64,000 bases of DNA, taken from NCBI GenBank assembly GCA_040357565.1, contig JBDODJ010000017.1. One strand, given 5' to 3'. This DNA is from Cercozoa sp. M6MM (taxonomy: Eukaryota > Endomyxa: Ascetosporea). How positions within the stretch are numbered: position 1 is the stretch's first letter; every line of letters starts with the position of its first letter. The position numbers and the translations under genes are program-made. This document shows positions 49,651-61,337 of the stretch, piece by piece. The notes below the pieces were generated by a model that had not been told where the DNA came from, did not search any database, and saw only the letters and a program-made list of their open reading frames with translations.

Positions 49651-50001
49651 ACCCTACCAAAAATCTGTATCCAGACGTCATGTTAACTTACATATCAACT
49701 TACTGCGCAAATGGTAAGTTTATTTTACAGGGTAAGTTACAGTACCCTTTTCGCAGGAACGTCTTTCTGACCCCGTGCCTCTCCGGTGGAAGGCATCTTC
49801 AATGCAACAGTCTGAAGTATTCAAAGCTTAGCGCTGGTGGATTCGCTCTCAAACATAACCTGGAAATTAGGTTTTTTCTGGGGTTTATTCTCCACCTTCC
49901 GCACGGACGCAGGGATATATCCGAAAGGTAACCCTCAGAGGGCTCAGAGCAGGTTTGAGTGTTTTGGTGTCCTCTGACAGACCTCATCAAAGCTATCTGA
50001 C
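49651..50001. promoter_or_regulatory. divergent spacer between SPAG16 and LSM12
   Basis: 350 nt with two head-to-head start codons. No exon. Short ACTTA/GTAAGTT motifs occur, but no core-promoter element can be named. Confidence 0.45.
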
Positions 50002-51115
50002 ATGGTGAAGCACACTGACGTCGAAATTGATGGTGTTGTTGCTGAGAAATCTGGTGGCGAGTGGCACACAGCTGGCAGCCGTCGTCGGCAGCGTTCCGGA
50101 CAAAAGCTGAACAAAGGTACTTGGCTGCTTTGTCCTGAATTGTTAGTGAAGTCTGCACAAATCAGGACAAGGCCGAAACCGCACTTCAAACTCGTCGCGT
50201 TTCACTCCGGAGCGGACTCTGGAAGGCGTCCAGGTGGGAGACAACATCGAGGCAATCATCTACTGGCCGGGTCGTTTCGAGTTTCAGTCCCCTGACGGCA
50301 GTATCGTGCGCAAAAACTGCGAGTTCGAGCGCAACCCAGACGAGTATCGCTTCTGTGGTTCGGTGCTCTCAATCGACTTGAACACGGGAGGCTTTGTGGT
50401 GCTTCGTCAACGGCGGTTTGCGGAAACCACAACGCTAGGCGCGACGGAGTACGCTGACGACATTCACTTGATTCCAACTCGTCGTGTGCGTCAGGTGCGA
50501 GTGTTGGTACAGCCTCAGACTTGACAAATTCGATGCCAGTGAATCAATTGTAAATTTATCAATACAGAATCGTCCCCAAACGGAGCGAGAGTTGTGCGCA
50601 GCGACTGAAATGCCCCTGCTCGATCTGAGGGAGCTGGCAGCGTTGCAGCAGTCGGTGAATGAGAGCTCCCTCGACGCCAGTAAAGGTCGAAAGGGGCATT
50701 TCCTCTTCATTGACTTGCAGAAGCGATTCAGCAACGTGTTTTGGGTTGGCGATTCCATCGTGGTATTACATTTGTTTTAACTCGTGCAATATTCGCATCT
50801 ACAATTGGAGACCTGTAGGTATCGGATCGAGTCATCATTGCGCCTCCCTTCACCTCCAACTGCGTATCTCTGATGAGTTCGTCGGAGGCAAAAAATGACT
50901 CGATTTCGGTTGCAACGCGAAGCTTGCTATCCGAGGTCCAAGCCTTCGTTGCCAGTAACATCCCACCCGTGAGTAAACACAGAAAGGCAAAGACGGTTAG
51001 CCCTAAACGCGAAAAGGAGGGTGAAATCGTTGCAGAAGCCGACTTGCGCGAAGCTGAACGGTCTTGCGGCAGCGTGAGCGACAATGCCTCTAAGACTGCA
51101 TCTACGACTCAATAG
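50002..51115 (+). CDS. LSM12: LSM12-like protein (Lsm domain plus AD domain)
   Basis: Four exons join in frame: 50002-50118, 50165-50508, about 50570-50760 and 50818-51115. The first encodes a Gly/Arg/Ser-rich head. The second holds a divergent Lsm fold (EGVQVGDNIEAIIYWPGRFE ... GSVLSIDLNTGGFVVLRQ ... IHLIPTRRVRQVRVL). The third and fourth hold an AD-type domain (ERELCAATEMPLLDLRELAA; HFLFIDLQKRFSNVFWVGDS; RVIIAPPFTSNCVSL). The order Lsm, then FDAI-type helix, then W-x-G-x-x-I-V-V, then PP[FY] matches LSM12, a cytoplasmic RNA-associated protein that in animals binds ataxin-2 and takes part in NAADP-evoked calcium release. The C-terminal Lys/Ser/Glu-rich tail is extra. The 50118/50165 splice restores a Gly codon (G|GA). 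Confidence 0.83.
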
Positions 51116-51145
51116 TGATAGCGGCAATGTTATTTTACTTCTCTT

Positions 51146-53552
51146 TTAATTCAGTTGGCTTTCAGCTGTTATTCCAGCTCGTTCCCGTGGCGAGTTCGGT
51201 TTCTTACGGACGGTGACGTATGCTCTTCGTAACCGGTCTCCCGTTGCATCGATTCTCATGAGTTGTGGCGTCGACTTTTCAAGCGACTTTCGCAAGACCT
51301 CGCTCATAACTTCTTCAGCTAAGCTATAAACGCAATATTCGGTCAATGTAAGTTTAGACAGTAGCTGGGAATTGTAAACTTAATTTACATTTTGTACTCG
51401 GATTTGAAACCTCGAGGCACCTTTGCGAAGGCCTATACGAGAACAATATCTTTGTTGCAGTGTGTTATCTTGCTTGAAAGAGTACACGTGCTGCGACGCT
51501 CGTAGGTGCGAGTTCGAAGCGAGACAACGTATGACCGGACATGACATCTCTTGCAGCTGAAGAAATGAGTGATTTCATGGCAGATGCAGCAGCAAGTCTG
51601 CCGGACTTTCGTCCTCGCTGAAGGCTGGAACTGTAGACTTGAGATTGTAGCACATGTTGCGAAAGAGAGAACCCTGTGTCGGTACACGGGTCATGAGCGC
51701 TGCATGATTCTTGAAGTTGGTCAAGTTGCTGTTCGCCCCACATCGCGATAAACTGTCTTTCAAGTCGTGTCAAAGTCTCAGTGCTCAACTCTTCCGCTCT
51801 TTCCTTCAGTGCCAGTGCTGCAGCCGTGCAGTCGCTGACATTGCACCGCTTTTGCATCGCGGAGTAGAATCGGGCCGAGTAGCGATCCAACAGATTGCAT
51901 CGAACGTTGAATTTTATCCATTCTTCCTTGATACGCGTGCCCGGTTGCAAATCACACTCACCGAAATCTGCGCTTCGGCGTCGAGTCTCATCACGCAGAA
52001 CCTTCACTTTAGCACTGGGTGCAAGTGCGGTAACTCGCACTTTCTTCGCCTTTGAGAAACGTCGCGAAGTACGAGTCTTCGAGATGTCTGCTAACGAAGC
52101 TTCCTGATAGATCAACAACTCAATTCGTTCGTCGACGAAGCGGGCTTGCTGCTCTGTGCCGACAAGGTTGATGGAGAAAAACACAGTCTTCCGCTTGGTC
52201 AGAACTCCTTCGCTTGGGCTCACAGATATTCTCACATGGTCGAGCTTCGGCACTTTCCAGCGGAAGTGCAAAGCATGAAATGACGGGTTCGTGAGGAGGA
52301 AGAGTTTTCTAAAGCACAAAGTGCACGTAAAAAGACAACATCTAACGCCTCGTACCTTGAAATAGAGTTCTGCAGAATGGTGCCGAAGTCGAAGGACTGA
52401 ATCGGCATTTTCACCAAGTGTTGCTTCAGCGGTGGCAGCTCGAAAGGGAAGGTTGTATGCGGATTCTCCAGTGTCTTGTCTCGGGGGAGACAGTTAAGAA
52501 CAACGCGCAAGGTTTCGTATCTGACTTGCAAATCGCTGTCGAGCAATGTCACCCGCAATTTCAATCTGATCTCTTGCTCTCCGTACTTGAGCGGATGCAA
52601 CTCAAGTTGCAGTGAGCTAGTGCTCCCGCCAGGAATTCTCAGCTCGTTAAGGCTCTCCTGAGTCTTCAACACTGTGTATACGCCCCTGACTTGAATCTCA
52701 CCAACAACTTCCACACAGATTTCGTGGTTTCCAAAGTTGTGCAGCGGAAAAGCGATGCGCTTCGTGGTGCCGATGTGCACGTCAATGTACTGTGGACACG
52801 ACCAATGTTTCCCGAAAGCAAGGTAATGAAGTCTGTCACTTTGAGCTTTCATCTGGTTTTCGCACGAAGGAGCGCTGTACGAGCAGCTTTTCGACACTGA
52901 AGACACACTGAACTTGCCCAGGTCTTGCATTTGTTCGATCGATTTCGCGTGAATGTCGACGGGCAGAGTTGCGATTTCGAGCGAGATACTCAACGCTGGT
53001 CTGTGTTGCACTTCGACAATACACTTCACTTGCGCACAACGTGTGTGACGAGCTTTCACGTAGACACACACGGTTTCGCCCGGTGGCACGAGCACAGTTC
53101 GTGGGGTGATTTCAATCGCGCGTTCGTTGCGAATCGCGAGCTACATATTCAGTACAGTACAAATTCTTTGCGTTAACTGTCGTATTCAGCAACAAACAGA
53201 ACATTGGCAGTACCTGCGTCGCGTTTTTCTCGGCGTCTTCTTTGCTCGTTGAGTTAGCACACCAAGTTTCAAACACGTCCTCTTCCAGGCGAAAGTACAC
53301 TTCGCAGTTGCCCCTTCCTTCGTTGAGCAGTTCCCAACATGATTCAGTTTCCTCTCCTTGTAGTCCGCATGACAGAAGCATGGGTATTATTCCGTCACTA
53401 GAATTTTCGTTTTGGTCCGAACCAAGAGAGTGAACTTCGAAATGGGCCAACTTAAAGTTGATCTGCTCAATCGATTGGCGTTCCCATGCAACTGCGGCGG
53501 GCCATCGGCTGTGTGCAACATTGCGAATTGAAAGGCGTGGTGAGACTGGCAT
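51146..53552 (-). CDS. ASH/MSP-domain ciliary protein (CFAP65/DLEC1/HYDIN class)
   Basis: The start at 53552 (MPVSPRLSIRNVAHSRWPAA). Successive Ig-like modules of the ASH/MSP type are visible: SIRNERAIEITPRTVLVPPG-like with VCVYVKARHTRCAQVKCIVE; HIGTTKRIAFPLHNFGNHEI with CVEVVGEIQVRGVYTV and LQLELHPLKYGEQEIRLKLR; then IQSFDFGTILQNSISR, LFLLTNPSFHALHFRWKVPK and SVSPSEGVLTKRKTVFFSIN. FDFG-x(5)-N-S...TNPS...F.W...SPSEGVL is the typical ASH strand order found in axonemal proteins. A helical C-terminus follows (ELSTETLTRLERQFIAMWGE; LAEEVMSEVLRKSLEKST). About 700 residues, short for HYDIN or CFAP65, so it may be a C-terminal half or a distinct family. The exact orthologue is not determinable here. 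Confidence 0.65.
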
Positions 53553-53820
53553 GACGCCGTCGTGCGGTTTGAGTATTGCGGCGCTCGCTACTTCTGCTCT
53601 AACTCAGTGCTTTGCGAGCATTCCTCCGCAGACGCGCGGATAAAATATTCTGTTGTCAGTTTCAAGTATTTTAACAGTAACCAAACAAAGAGTATCGGTC
53701 AGCGAAAACGCCGCGATCAGATCTAGAGATCGCAGACCCAAACACGTTAGTTCGAACCAATTTCACGATCCTACTGACGTGACAGGCGTGGTCGAACGAG
53801 CCGGTTTGCTCCGCTGTCTG

Positions 53821-55032
53821 TCACAACTCACTGTTTTGTGTTTTCTCTGCTTTGAGTTAACCTCTCCTCATTACTTGCAACACTCGTCTCTTGTGACTTG
53901 TGCCTGAGCCTTTCCTTTCGATTCCAACTGAGTGAAAGGAACTGACTGTGTCATGTTTTTCCTGGCCTCGCTGCTGATTGCTGGAGTTGTTGCCCAGAAC
54001 GACTGCTCCGACAGTGCGTTCAGCTGTTTCACTTGCTGGTTTTGTTCGTGGAAACCTGACTTGTGCGCGTGTTCACTCTTTTGGTGCAATTGTTGCAGCG
54101 GTGTGCCCGGATGTGGAGCATCATCTGTGTGTCGAGCACGTCGGCACTGACGTGGTCATGACGGTAATTTTATTCCCGTTCCTGTGAGGTTGTCAGTGGA
54201 CCGTAGTTACATGACTGGGAGTAGGTGCGCAACACGTGCACGCTGGAGTTCCTGCGCTGTATGTACGGCGAGGAGAATATCGTGCTTGTCAAGTAAGCTT
54301 GCCTTTCAACATAAATTTACATAGTACTGTACTGTATGCATCTCTTTCTGCATAGTGAGGGCGACTGCCAGAACGGAGAGACCACGACAGTCGGCCTCGA
54401 TCTCGACTCGGGTGATGCTGCGAGTCTGCTGAGTGACGACTACTACGACGGTGCCTTGCGCTTTTCAAACATCACCTGAAGTATACTGTGTACGTCATCG
54501 CATTACTGTGTTGTAGACTACCGCTCTCGTCGAGGCCACGGCCGACGCGATCGTCGACGCCGCCGTCACGGTGAGTTGAACTTTGTCCCTCTTGATTCGT
54601 GTTCACCGCCAACGTAAACGTTAACTAGTTCATCGTGTACTTTCATGTTGCTGCAGGCAGCGGATACGACGAGCCCCGTTACGAGGAGCCTAGCTACAAG
54701 GAGCCCCGATACGAGGAGCCCAGCTACAAGGAGCCCAGTTACAAGGAGCCCAGCTACGATGAGCCGAGTTACGAGGTGCTCTCAGTTCAGGACATGTGTG
54801 GTTGTTTACATTACTGTCACGGTACCGTTGTTGTCTTTGTGCAGGAGCCGTCGTACGACGAGCCGGACTACTCTGAGTACGACGACTCGCACCGTCGCGG
54901 CCGTCGTGACCGTCGCCGTCGCCGTCGCAGTCGTCGTCACCACTAAACATCAAAGCCGTCGATTGGATGGCAGCAGAGTTGACGTGAAATTTTTTACCTC
55001 TATTATTCACAGACTCACGGTAAGAAATTGAT
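53821..55032 (+). repeat. inverted segmental duplication, copy B
   Basis: Inverted partner of 8114-9325 with the same 1212-nt length. Promoter, signal-peptide exon, Cys exons, repeat exon and 3' flank match at nearly every base. Intron 1 differs completely (about 70 versus 39 nt), the repeat array is one unit shorter, and the 3' flank lacks about 9 nt present in copy A. Confidence 0.93.
53953..54946 (+). CDS. secreted Tyr-Glu-Pro repeat protein, copy B
   Basis: Same architecture as the 8209-9193 gene: signal peptide MFFLASLLIAGVVAQ, Cys segments (CPDVEHHLCVEHVGTDVV; NTCTLEFLRCMYGEE), acidic SDDYYD, basic RRGHGRRDRRRRRH, a YxEP[RS] array and basic tail SRRHH. Differences from copy A are few: a shorter array, Glu-Asn-Ile in place of Glu-Ala-Met in the third exon, and Gly/Ser changes in the acidic exon. 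It faces away from copy A (outward from the enclosed block). The next gene downstream, at 55460, also encodes a secreted surface protein, so this end of the window is enriched in cell-surface products. Function unknown. Confidence 0.75.
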
Positions 55033-55459
55033 GTTTATGTTTGCGTTTTTACTGTACGGCAGTAGTTCAGTTCGCTTCCGGACCCGTTCGTCTGGAGTTG
55101 TCAGTGATTGCGAGGACTGGCCTCGTCTAATCTCACTCGTCATCTGATTCCCTCAAGCTCGCCGCCATACAGTAAATTTAGCCACCCAGTCGGTACCCAC
55201 CCTTCGGTTGCGTTGCCGAAAAATTACAGTGTTACTGATCGGCGTTTCTCCTCTGGGAAAGGTGCCATTGAAAACTGAAATAAACAAGCTTCGTTTCTTG
55301 CGAGAATGCACACGTTTTCCGCGCAGAATTGAAGCAGCCCCGAACTTCGCAAGCATATCGCTCCTGCATTTAACCATCATAGACACCTAAACGCCTATTA
55401 TTACTTCCGTGTCGCCTCGGCGAACTCACCAGTCTGAAAACTGAAACTGAAACCGAAGA
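55033..55459. other. intergenic spacer
   Basis: No exon seen between copy B and the GPI-anchored gene. Presumably the promoter and leader of the latter. Confidence 0.5.
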
Positions 55460-56718
55460 ATGAAATTGAGTCTGACGCTCGCAGTGGCCGTGACCTCGAC
55501 GGTTGCGCAGTACCAGTCGCTGCAGTGCATGGAGATGCCACCGGTGTCTGATTCGGATTACCATGTGAACTTTGCCACGTGTCACGACCTCACCTACGCG
55601 TGGCCCAGCAACGAGTTCGACCTGGTCGATATGGGCGGAGCTAGCACCGTGGAGGAGGCACTTTCGTGTGCACGCACGGCTTTCCGCGTCGGGTGCATCG
55701 CAGATCAGACCTACATTGTCGACCGTCAGGCCTGCAACTCGTGTCTTGATCTCGTCGTTGCCTGTAATCCCTCCGAGTGCACTGGTTCGACGACTCTTCC
55801 TCCCAATGGAGGAGGTGACGACGGCGTGCCGACTTCGGCGCCGACGACGGAGACGCCAATCGACCCAGGTGACGGTATTGGTGATGGCAACCCGATCACT
55901 TGGCCCACGCCCACCACAACAACGATGCCAGCACCGACGACCTTCCTTCCGGATCCCTGGCCGACACCGACGGTGCCAGCACCGACGCCGAGTCCCACGC
56001 CGAGTGAAGGTGGCGGCTACCTACGCTACCAGTAAGCTCTCTTTGTGTGAGTTGAGGCAAGGGCTATGTAAGCATACGTGTCACTCAGGTGTCATGCCAT
56101 CGAGGCAGCTGACTTCATGCACTGCGCCGACTTGTCTCAGATGTAACACTCTTTCTCCCTGACAGTGTTGCATGCAATTTCAAGTGCGCCACACTTAGTT
56201 TCGCCAACGAGCCTCATCGCTTCATTCTGGCTTACGACACGTACGCTGAGGACATGATGTGCGCGGCGACGGCGCGATCTGGCTGCTGGGATGCCATACA
56301 GCAGCAGCATGTTGAGGTACTGTATAGCCTTAGCACATAAACTTAAGATACCATATATATATATATACAAAATTATAGGACAATGGAATGACCTGCGGCT
56401 TCTGTCCTGAGGTCGCCTTTGCATGTCCTCCAGCGCTGTGTCCGGGCGGCAGTGATGGCGGTAACGGAAATGGCAATGGTACTGTCTGTAGATACACATT
56501 TAGTACTGTATATCTTTCTTCGTGCCGCACAGGCGACGGTGGCAGCAGCACGACGACGTACATGCCGCCGACAACGACAGCTGACAGTGGCAACGGCGAT
56601 GGCACCGTCAGTACCCCTGTGCCTGACACCACCACTACCTCGTACGCACCGCCTACTCCTGCGCCGTCGCCTACCCCTACTCCTTCGCCGACGCCTACTC
56701 CTACTCCCACGTCGACCG

Positions 56719-56761
<43 letters not shown>

Positions 56762-57004
56762 TGGCCACGGCAGCACGACCACGTACGCACCTCCTGGGCC
56801 GACGACGAGCATCAACCCCGGCAACGACAATGACGGTACTGCAGTGGCAACCCCTTAAAAATCCTGATGTCTAAACTGCAATCGACTGTAGGCGTGATCA
56901 TTGAACCCGGCAAGCAGAAGAAGAACAATGACGCCAACGGTGCCGCAGCGACGTCGGTCTCGCTCGCACTCGTGTCAATCGCGACCTTGGCGCTCTTCAG
57001 CTAA
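55460..57004 (+). CDS. GPI-anchored Cys-domain surface protein with Pro/Thr and Asn-Gly linkers
   Basis: Unrecognised family with clear topology. The signal peptide is MKLSLTLAVAVTSTVAQ. A first Cys domain has YQSLQCMEMPPV, FATCHDLTYAW, ALSCARTAFRVGCIADQTY and CNSCLDLVVACNPSEC. A Pro/Thr/Gly linker follows (TPTTTTMPAPTTFLPDPWPT). A second, related Cys domain on the next two exons has VACNFKCATLSF, DMMCAATARSGCWDAIQQQH and CGFCPEVAFACPPALCPGG. A second linker carries PT repeats and an Asn-Gly array encoded by tandem GGCAAC (about 56721-56760). The last exon ends NNDANGAAATSVSLALVSIATLALF, a spacer plus hydrophobic tail without basic residues, the hallmark of a GPI-attachment signal. The two Cys domains look like an internal duplication. 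Likely an O-glycosylated coat or adhesion protein. Confidence 0.8.
56721..56766 (+). repeat. coding (GGCAAC)n hexanucleotide repeat
   Basis: About seven copies of GGCAAC encode Gly-Asn dipeptides in the linker of the GPI-anchored protein. The unit length keeps frame, so copy number may vary between alleles. Confidence 0.9.
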
Positions 57005-57465
57005 GCCTCTGGCGCCCTCAGTTTGTTCGACGCACAATCCCTAGTCCGTACACTGCATCGCATGGTTAGCATCGAATCATGCGACACGACAGTTGCTGTA
57101 TTTATTGATAGCTCGCAAGTCGTAGCTCGATTCAACTTCAATCATCATACTACCGCTTATGACTTGGGATTTGAAAGACTCGCACGACAACGGTCGCCTG
57201 CTGCGTATCGAGCAGACGATGTCACCGTACAGTACATCGGCACGTGCACAAGACAGTCAGTACGTGCTAAACTACCGTACTAGTACTGCACGCGTAGTCC
57301 AGGCGAGGTGTGCTGCCGGCCTGCCAAACTAACGACTCGACTGTACCGACGCGACCGACAGTAGTTTGCGTTCGTTTGAGGAAGCAAACTTCGGCTTGAG
57401 TAGATTGTCTGTACTGTACTGGCATATTTCTGACATGCCACGCTAGTGTGCTACGCGCGCAGCGC
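57005..57465. other. convergent intergenic spacer
   Basis: 461 nt between the stops of the GPI-anchored gene and the transporter. No exon. Contains scattered GTACTGTAC-like motifs common throughout the window. Confidence 0.5.
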
Positions 57466-57724
57466 TCAGTTGACGGCGTCCATGATTGAGAGCGACGTGC
57501 CGACCACCAATGACGAGACGCCGAACGTGAACACCACCACAGGTACTACACGGGGGAGGGGGTGGTGTAATAACTAACACAGAGGACAGTATCGATACCG
57601 GCAGCACGCAGCAACGCGAGGAACTTGCCGAGCAGCGACGTCGACTCCCGCACTCGCTGCATGCCCGAGCCGAACACAGTCCCTACACACAGACACACAC
57701 AGACACACACAGACACAGACACAG

Positions 57725-57757
<33 letters not shown>

Positions 57758-58151
57758 CAGACAGTCATGTGTACAAGAGTAGAGGTACAGTTGGCGAGGC
57801 ACGGGATCAGGTAGCCAACACCGGAGGCACCGATGGAGCCAGTGACCTCCAGCACAACACCCAGGTCGCCCACAGTCTAGGACATGTCATTAACAGTGAG
57901 CTCAACACAGTAGGCCTAGACACAGTGTAGACCTAGACACAGTACCAGACCAACGCAGGCAGCAGCAGCAAAGATCAAAGCGGTGAGACCGTAGAACACT
58001 GTCGGTTTGGCACGACGCGTCCTATCACAACAAACACCCGTACCATGCAGGTTTAAGGTTTATTCCACAAGGGGGATAGTGTCTCGCTACAGAGAATCCG
58101 CGTCCTCCTCGTTCTCGATGAGCTGATGTAAATATATAGATATCGAATTAA

Positions 58152-58241
<90 letters not shown>

Positions 58242-60668
58242 GTATATGTATATGTATATGAACATAAGGGTGTAAAAGGTACGGACTCCACGTCCTCCTC
58301 AGTGTCGACAGTGAGAGCCTGCGTGCCAAAGGTTCGCGCCAGGATGGCGAGGGCAAAGTGCCGCGCGATGAAGAGCACCACGGGCCCTGCCAACACGCAC
58401 ATCCAATACACAGACACAGACACAGACACAGATACAGATACAGACACACAGACACACAGACACACAGACACACAGACACACAGACACACAGACACACAGA
58501 CACACACAGACACAAGCCTACATGTCAGCAGCATGGCGATCGCCATCATGAGACGCGTAAAGTTGATCACATGATCGTCGACATCGAAGGCTTCCAGGAT
58601 GTTGCTTTGCGTGTCGCCGTAGAAACTTAGGTAACCCTGTCAACACACGAGACAAGTCGGTACACACGCAGGTAGACAGATAGACAGACAGAAGACACAC
58701 ACACATATATATATATATATACATATATGTGTGTGTCTGTGTGTGCGTGTGTGTGTGAATAAACGCAAGTACAGCAGCAGCAAAGGCGCCCGACAGCGAC
58801 GCACTCACAGCGTAGGACAGCAGTGACACTGCCACACATACATGTACAGTCTATACATAATGTACTCATACAAAAGACAACATACCCTTGCGCCACTGAC
58901 TCGTGGTCTGCGTCTTGAGTGTGCGGAACCTACAGGGACAGTCTGACACAGCAAGACAGATCGGCACTCACACTCCTAGGCCACAGGGTACACGCAAAAG
59001 GTCGTGTCGTGAATCGCAAAAGCGAACGAGATCGTACCGAAGCCTTGCACTGTGCACAATACGGTAGGTATACCCAGTAGGTGCAGGTACACCAGTAGGT
59101 GTACCCTGACAGCAGTTCTGTATTCAGAGAGCGAGTCTTACCAATCGTGCCGACATCGGAGCGAGCGAACTCGTAGGGCGGGAACTCATTGTTCACGATG
59201 CGTCTGTTGACATGCGCACCCAGATAATTTAAGAAAAACACACACAGATAGAGAGTGTACTCTGGGTCGAATTTGAAGCCATTGGAAACAGCAGCGCCAC
59301 GCACAATGACGCCGATCACGATGCAACACCTGGCAAGGTGGGAGGGGGAGGAGGGGGTAAAGTAAAAAGTAAAACACAATGAGAGGCAGTCTACATCGAC
59401 AGGGTCGACATAAAAGACACTGCACTGAGTGCCGACAGGTCGCGCAGCGTGCACAGCGGGCCCACCACGACCACAAGAGCGCACAGCGGAATGAACCTGC
59501 TTCCGATAAAAAACCCGTTTGGGCATGTCTCTTTGTTAAAGCAGAATAAAGCAGTTGGTCTAACCACTCGGACGTCACGATCGCCGGTACATCGTCCGGC
59601 AGCACTGCTTTCTGTCGAACAAACACACGGGTCCTCTCTATGGGCACTCACTCTTTGAGTTCTCTAGGCCGTGGTACCACAACGACAGGCAGCGTGTCGG
59701 TCAGGATCACTCTGAACAGAGTCAACATGCTTGATGTTCTGGTGAAACAGCACACACACACACAGAAGACAGAGGTACGTGTAGGCACAGAGAGCGCCAA
59801 AGTTCACGATCAGCGGGAACACTGAAGCGGCGTAGAAACCGGCTGCTCGGAAAATACAAAGACAAATACAATGACTAGATCTACACATTATTATAATGTA
59901 AAATATAATATATATCCAACATAATGTGTATCAAATGGATAAAATACAATAATACACATTAAAAAACAATGATACGTCTACAACTCATTAAATATACACA
60001 TCAAACGACATCGATAAAAACAGCAAAACAACCACACGATACACACAAAGAATAAACAGAGGTATACATCGGTTCCACAGGTGTTCGGCGAGTTCTTCAA
60101 AATCGCGCTTGCCGACGCGAAGAGCGCTGCGCACCAGAAGCTGCGAGGTGTAGTCGCACACGACGGCCACGAAGACGAGCATGCACATGCCGAGTCCGAG
60201 ACCCATCTGGTGCAGCACGAACGGCAGCCCGATGATGCCACTGCCAACGATGATGTTCATGAAGTTTACGGCGGCGCCAAACACCTACACTCACACACAC
60301 TTGTGTTTACCCCTGTATACCCCATTTACTATTTACCCCCTATATATCCCCCGCGGATATCAAGGTACGCCAAGTCGAGCCTCGCCGGCCTCGTCCTTGA
60401 CAGTGACGACATCGCCCTCAGTGTCCTCGACCTGTGCTTCCACGGCGACCTCGTCGAGGCCGTGTACCTGTTTTCGGAGTTGAAATAGTTTCCGCACTGT
60501 GTGCGCAGAAAAGGAAAGAACAGTCGGTACCGAGACCAGCGAGGAACTGCGCGGCCTGATACCGACAGGCATGGCACCGGCAACGTGCACACCGTGCCCG
60601 GGTGCAGCACAACATGCCATGCCACTTGGCTCCACCTCGTCGTACTGACTCCCTCCTACCCTTGTCAT
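57466..60668 (-). CDS. amino-acid transporter, AAAP/SLC38-type
   Basis: Eleven-helix amino-acid/auxin permease family member. The start at 60668 (MTRVGGSQYDEVEPSG) precedes a hydrophilic cytoplasmic head (EVAVEAQVEDTEGDVVTVKD). TM1 carries the family signature: FGAAVNFMNIIVGSGIIGLP, then FVLHQMGLGLGMCMLVFVAV. Further helices are FPLIVNFGALCAYTYLCL, FIPLCALVVVVGPLCTLRDL, QGFGTISFAFAIHDTTFC (the helix containing the usual F-x-C-H-like turn), LLSYAVSASLSGAFAAAVLA and PVVLFIARHFALAILARTFG. Late helices are FYGLTALIFAAAACVGL and GDLGVVLEVTGSIGASGVGY, ending VVFTFGVSSLVVGTSLSIMD. The N-x-x-x-G-x-G-x-x-x-L-P motif and late LG-x-x-L-E-x-T-G-S match SLC38-like members. About 14 introns, several dominated by CA, CAGACA or TA repeats. 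Substrate and ion coupling cannot be read from sequence. Confidence 0.87.
57716..57754. repeat. (AC)n microsatellite in a transporter intron
   Basis: Short CA tract preceded by CAGACACA units. Confidence 0.9.
58153..58241. repeat. (AC)n(AT)n microsatellite in a transporter intron
   Basis: About 66 nt of AC followed by TA. It reads (TG)n on the sense strand. Confidence 0.95.
58411..58515. repeat. ACAGAC tandem repeat in a transporter intron
   Basis: About 100 nt of CAGACA/CACAGACA units (TGTCTG on the sense strand), ending beside an exon. Confidence 0.93.
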
Positions 60669-61337
60669 TGTCGTTCCGCTGCGGCTTCTCTGAGCACACT
60701 CAATCTCGAGACAGTGTCACGCCAGAATTTTCAACTCGTGATCCCAGACTCGCACAAAACGCGATAAAGTGCGCGTACCACCGGGACCCTTAGTTCAGTC
60801 AACCAGCACACACGAGACGCCTGCGATCGACGTTAATGCAAGCAATCACCGTTATTTCCTTTTTCGGCTCCATTCTGGGCTCTCGTCGTACGTAGTTGTG
60901 TACAGTGTACGTCCTGGTGAGTCGTGTGCCCTGCATGCGATTGAGAAAAATCAACTGGCCTACCGTTGTTCTCCTTCTCTTGGGCACGTCTAAGAGCACA
61001 GCAGAGAACTTGGAACTGACTGTTGTACACTCGATCTGGCTGTAGGCGCGAGTCGCGTTGGTTTTCCTTATGTTGTTGCTTTTGCTCATGATCGGGCATC
61101 GAAAATCCCCCTTTGACGCCTGGCGATCATTGTTGTGTTTTTTCAGTTTCGGTCTTTGTATCTTTTGTTCCTTTGCCTTTCTTGTCTTACCTGTGCTTGT
61201 GGAGTGCGTAATTGCGGGCGTTTCTCGCGACGTTTCTCAACTGCCAATGGCATGACCGAACTGACTGAGTGTCTTGTGCAGACGTGAAATAGACTAACTC
61301 GGCGGAGCAAGCGTGCGCCAGATCTCTCTCGCCGAAC
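60669..61337. promoter_or_regulatory. divergent spacer between the transporter and myosin
   Basis: 669 nt. A short hydrophobic frame (about 61070-61255) begins MLLLLLMIGHRK and has two possible helices, but it has no supporting splice or homology signal. I treat the region as 5' flanks. Confidence 0.4.

Noticed and set aside
61070-61255. Short hydrophobic ORF that could be a micro-membrane protein
   Set aside because: Pyrimidine-rich DNA gives hydrophobic translations by composition. No start context or splice evidence sets it apart from the myosin 5' flank.
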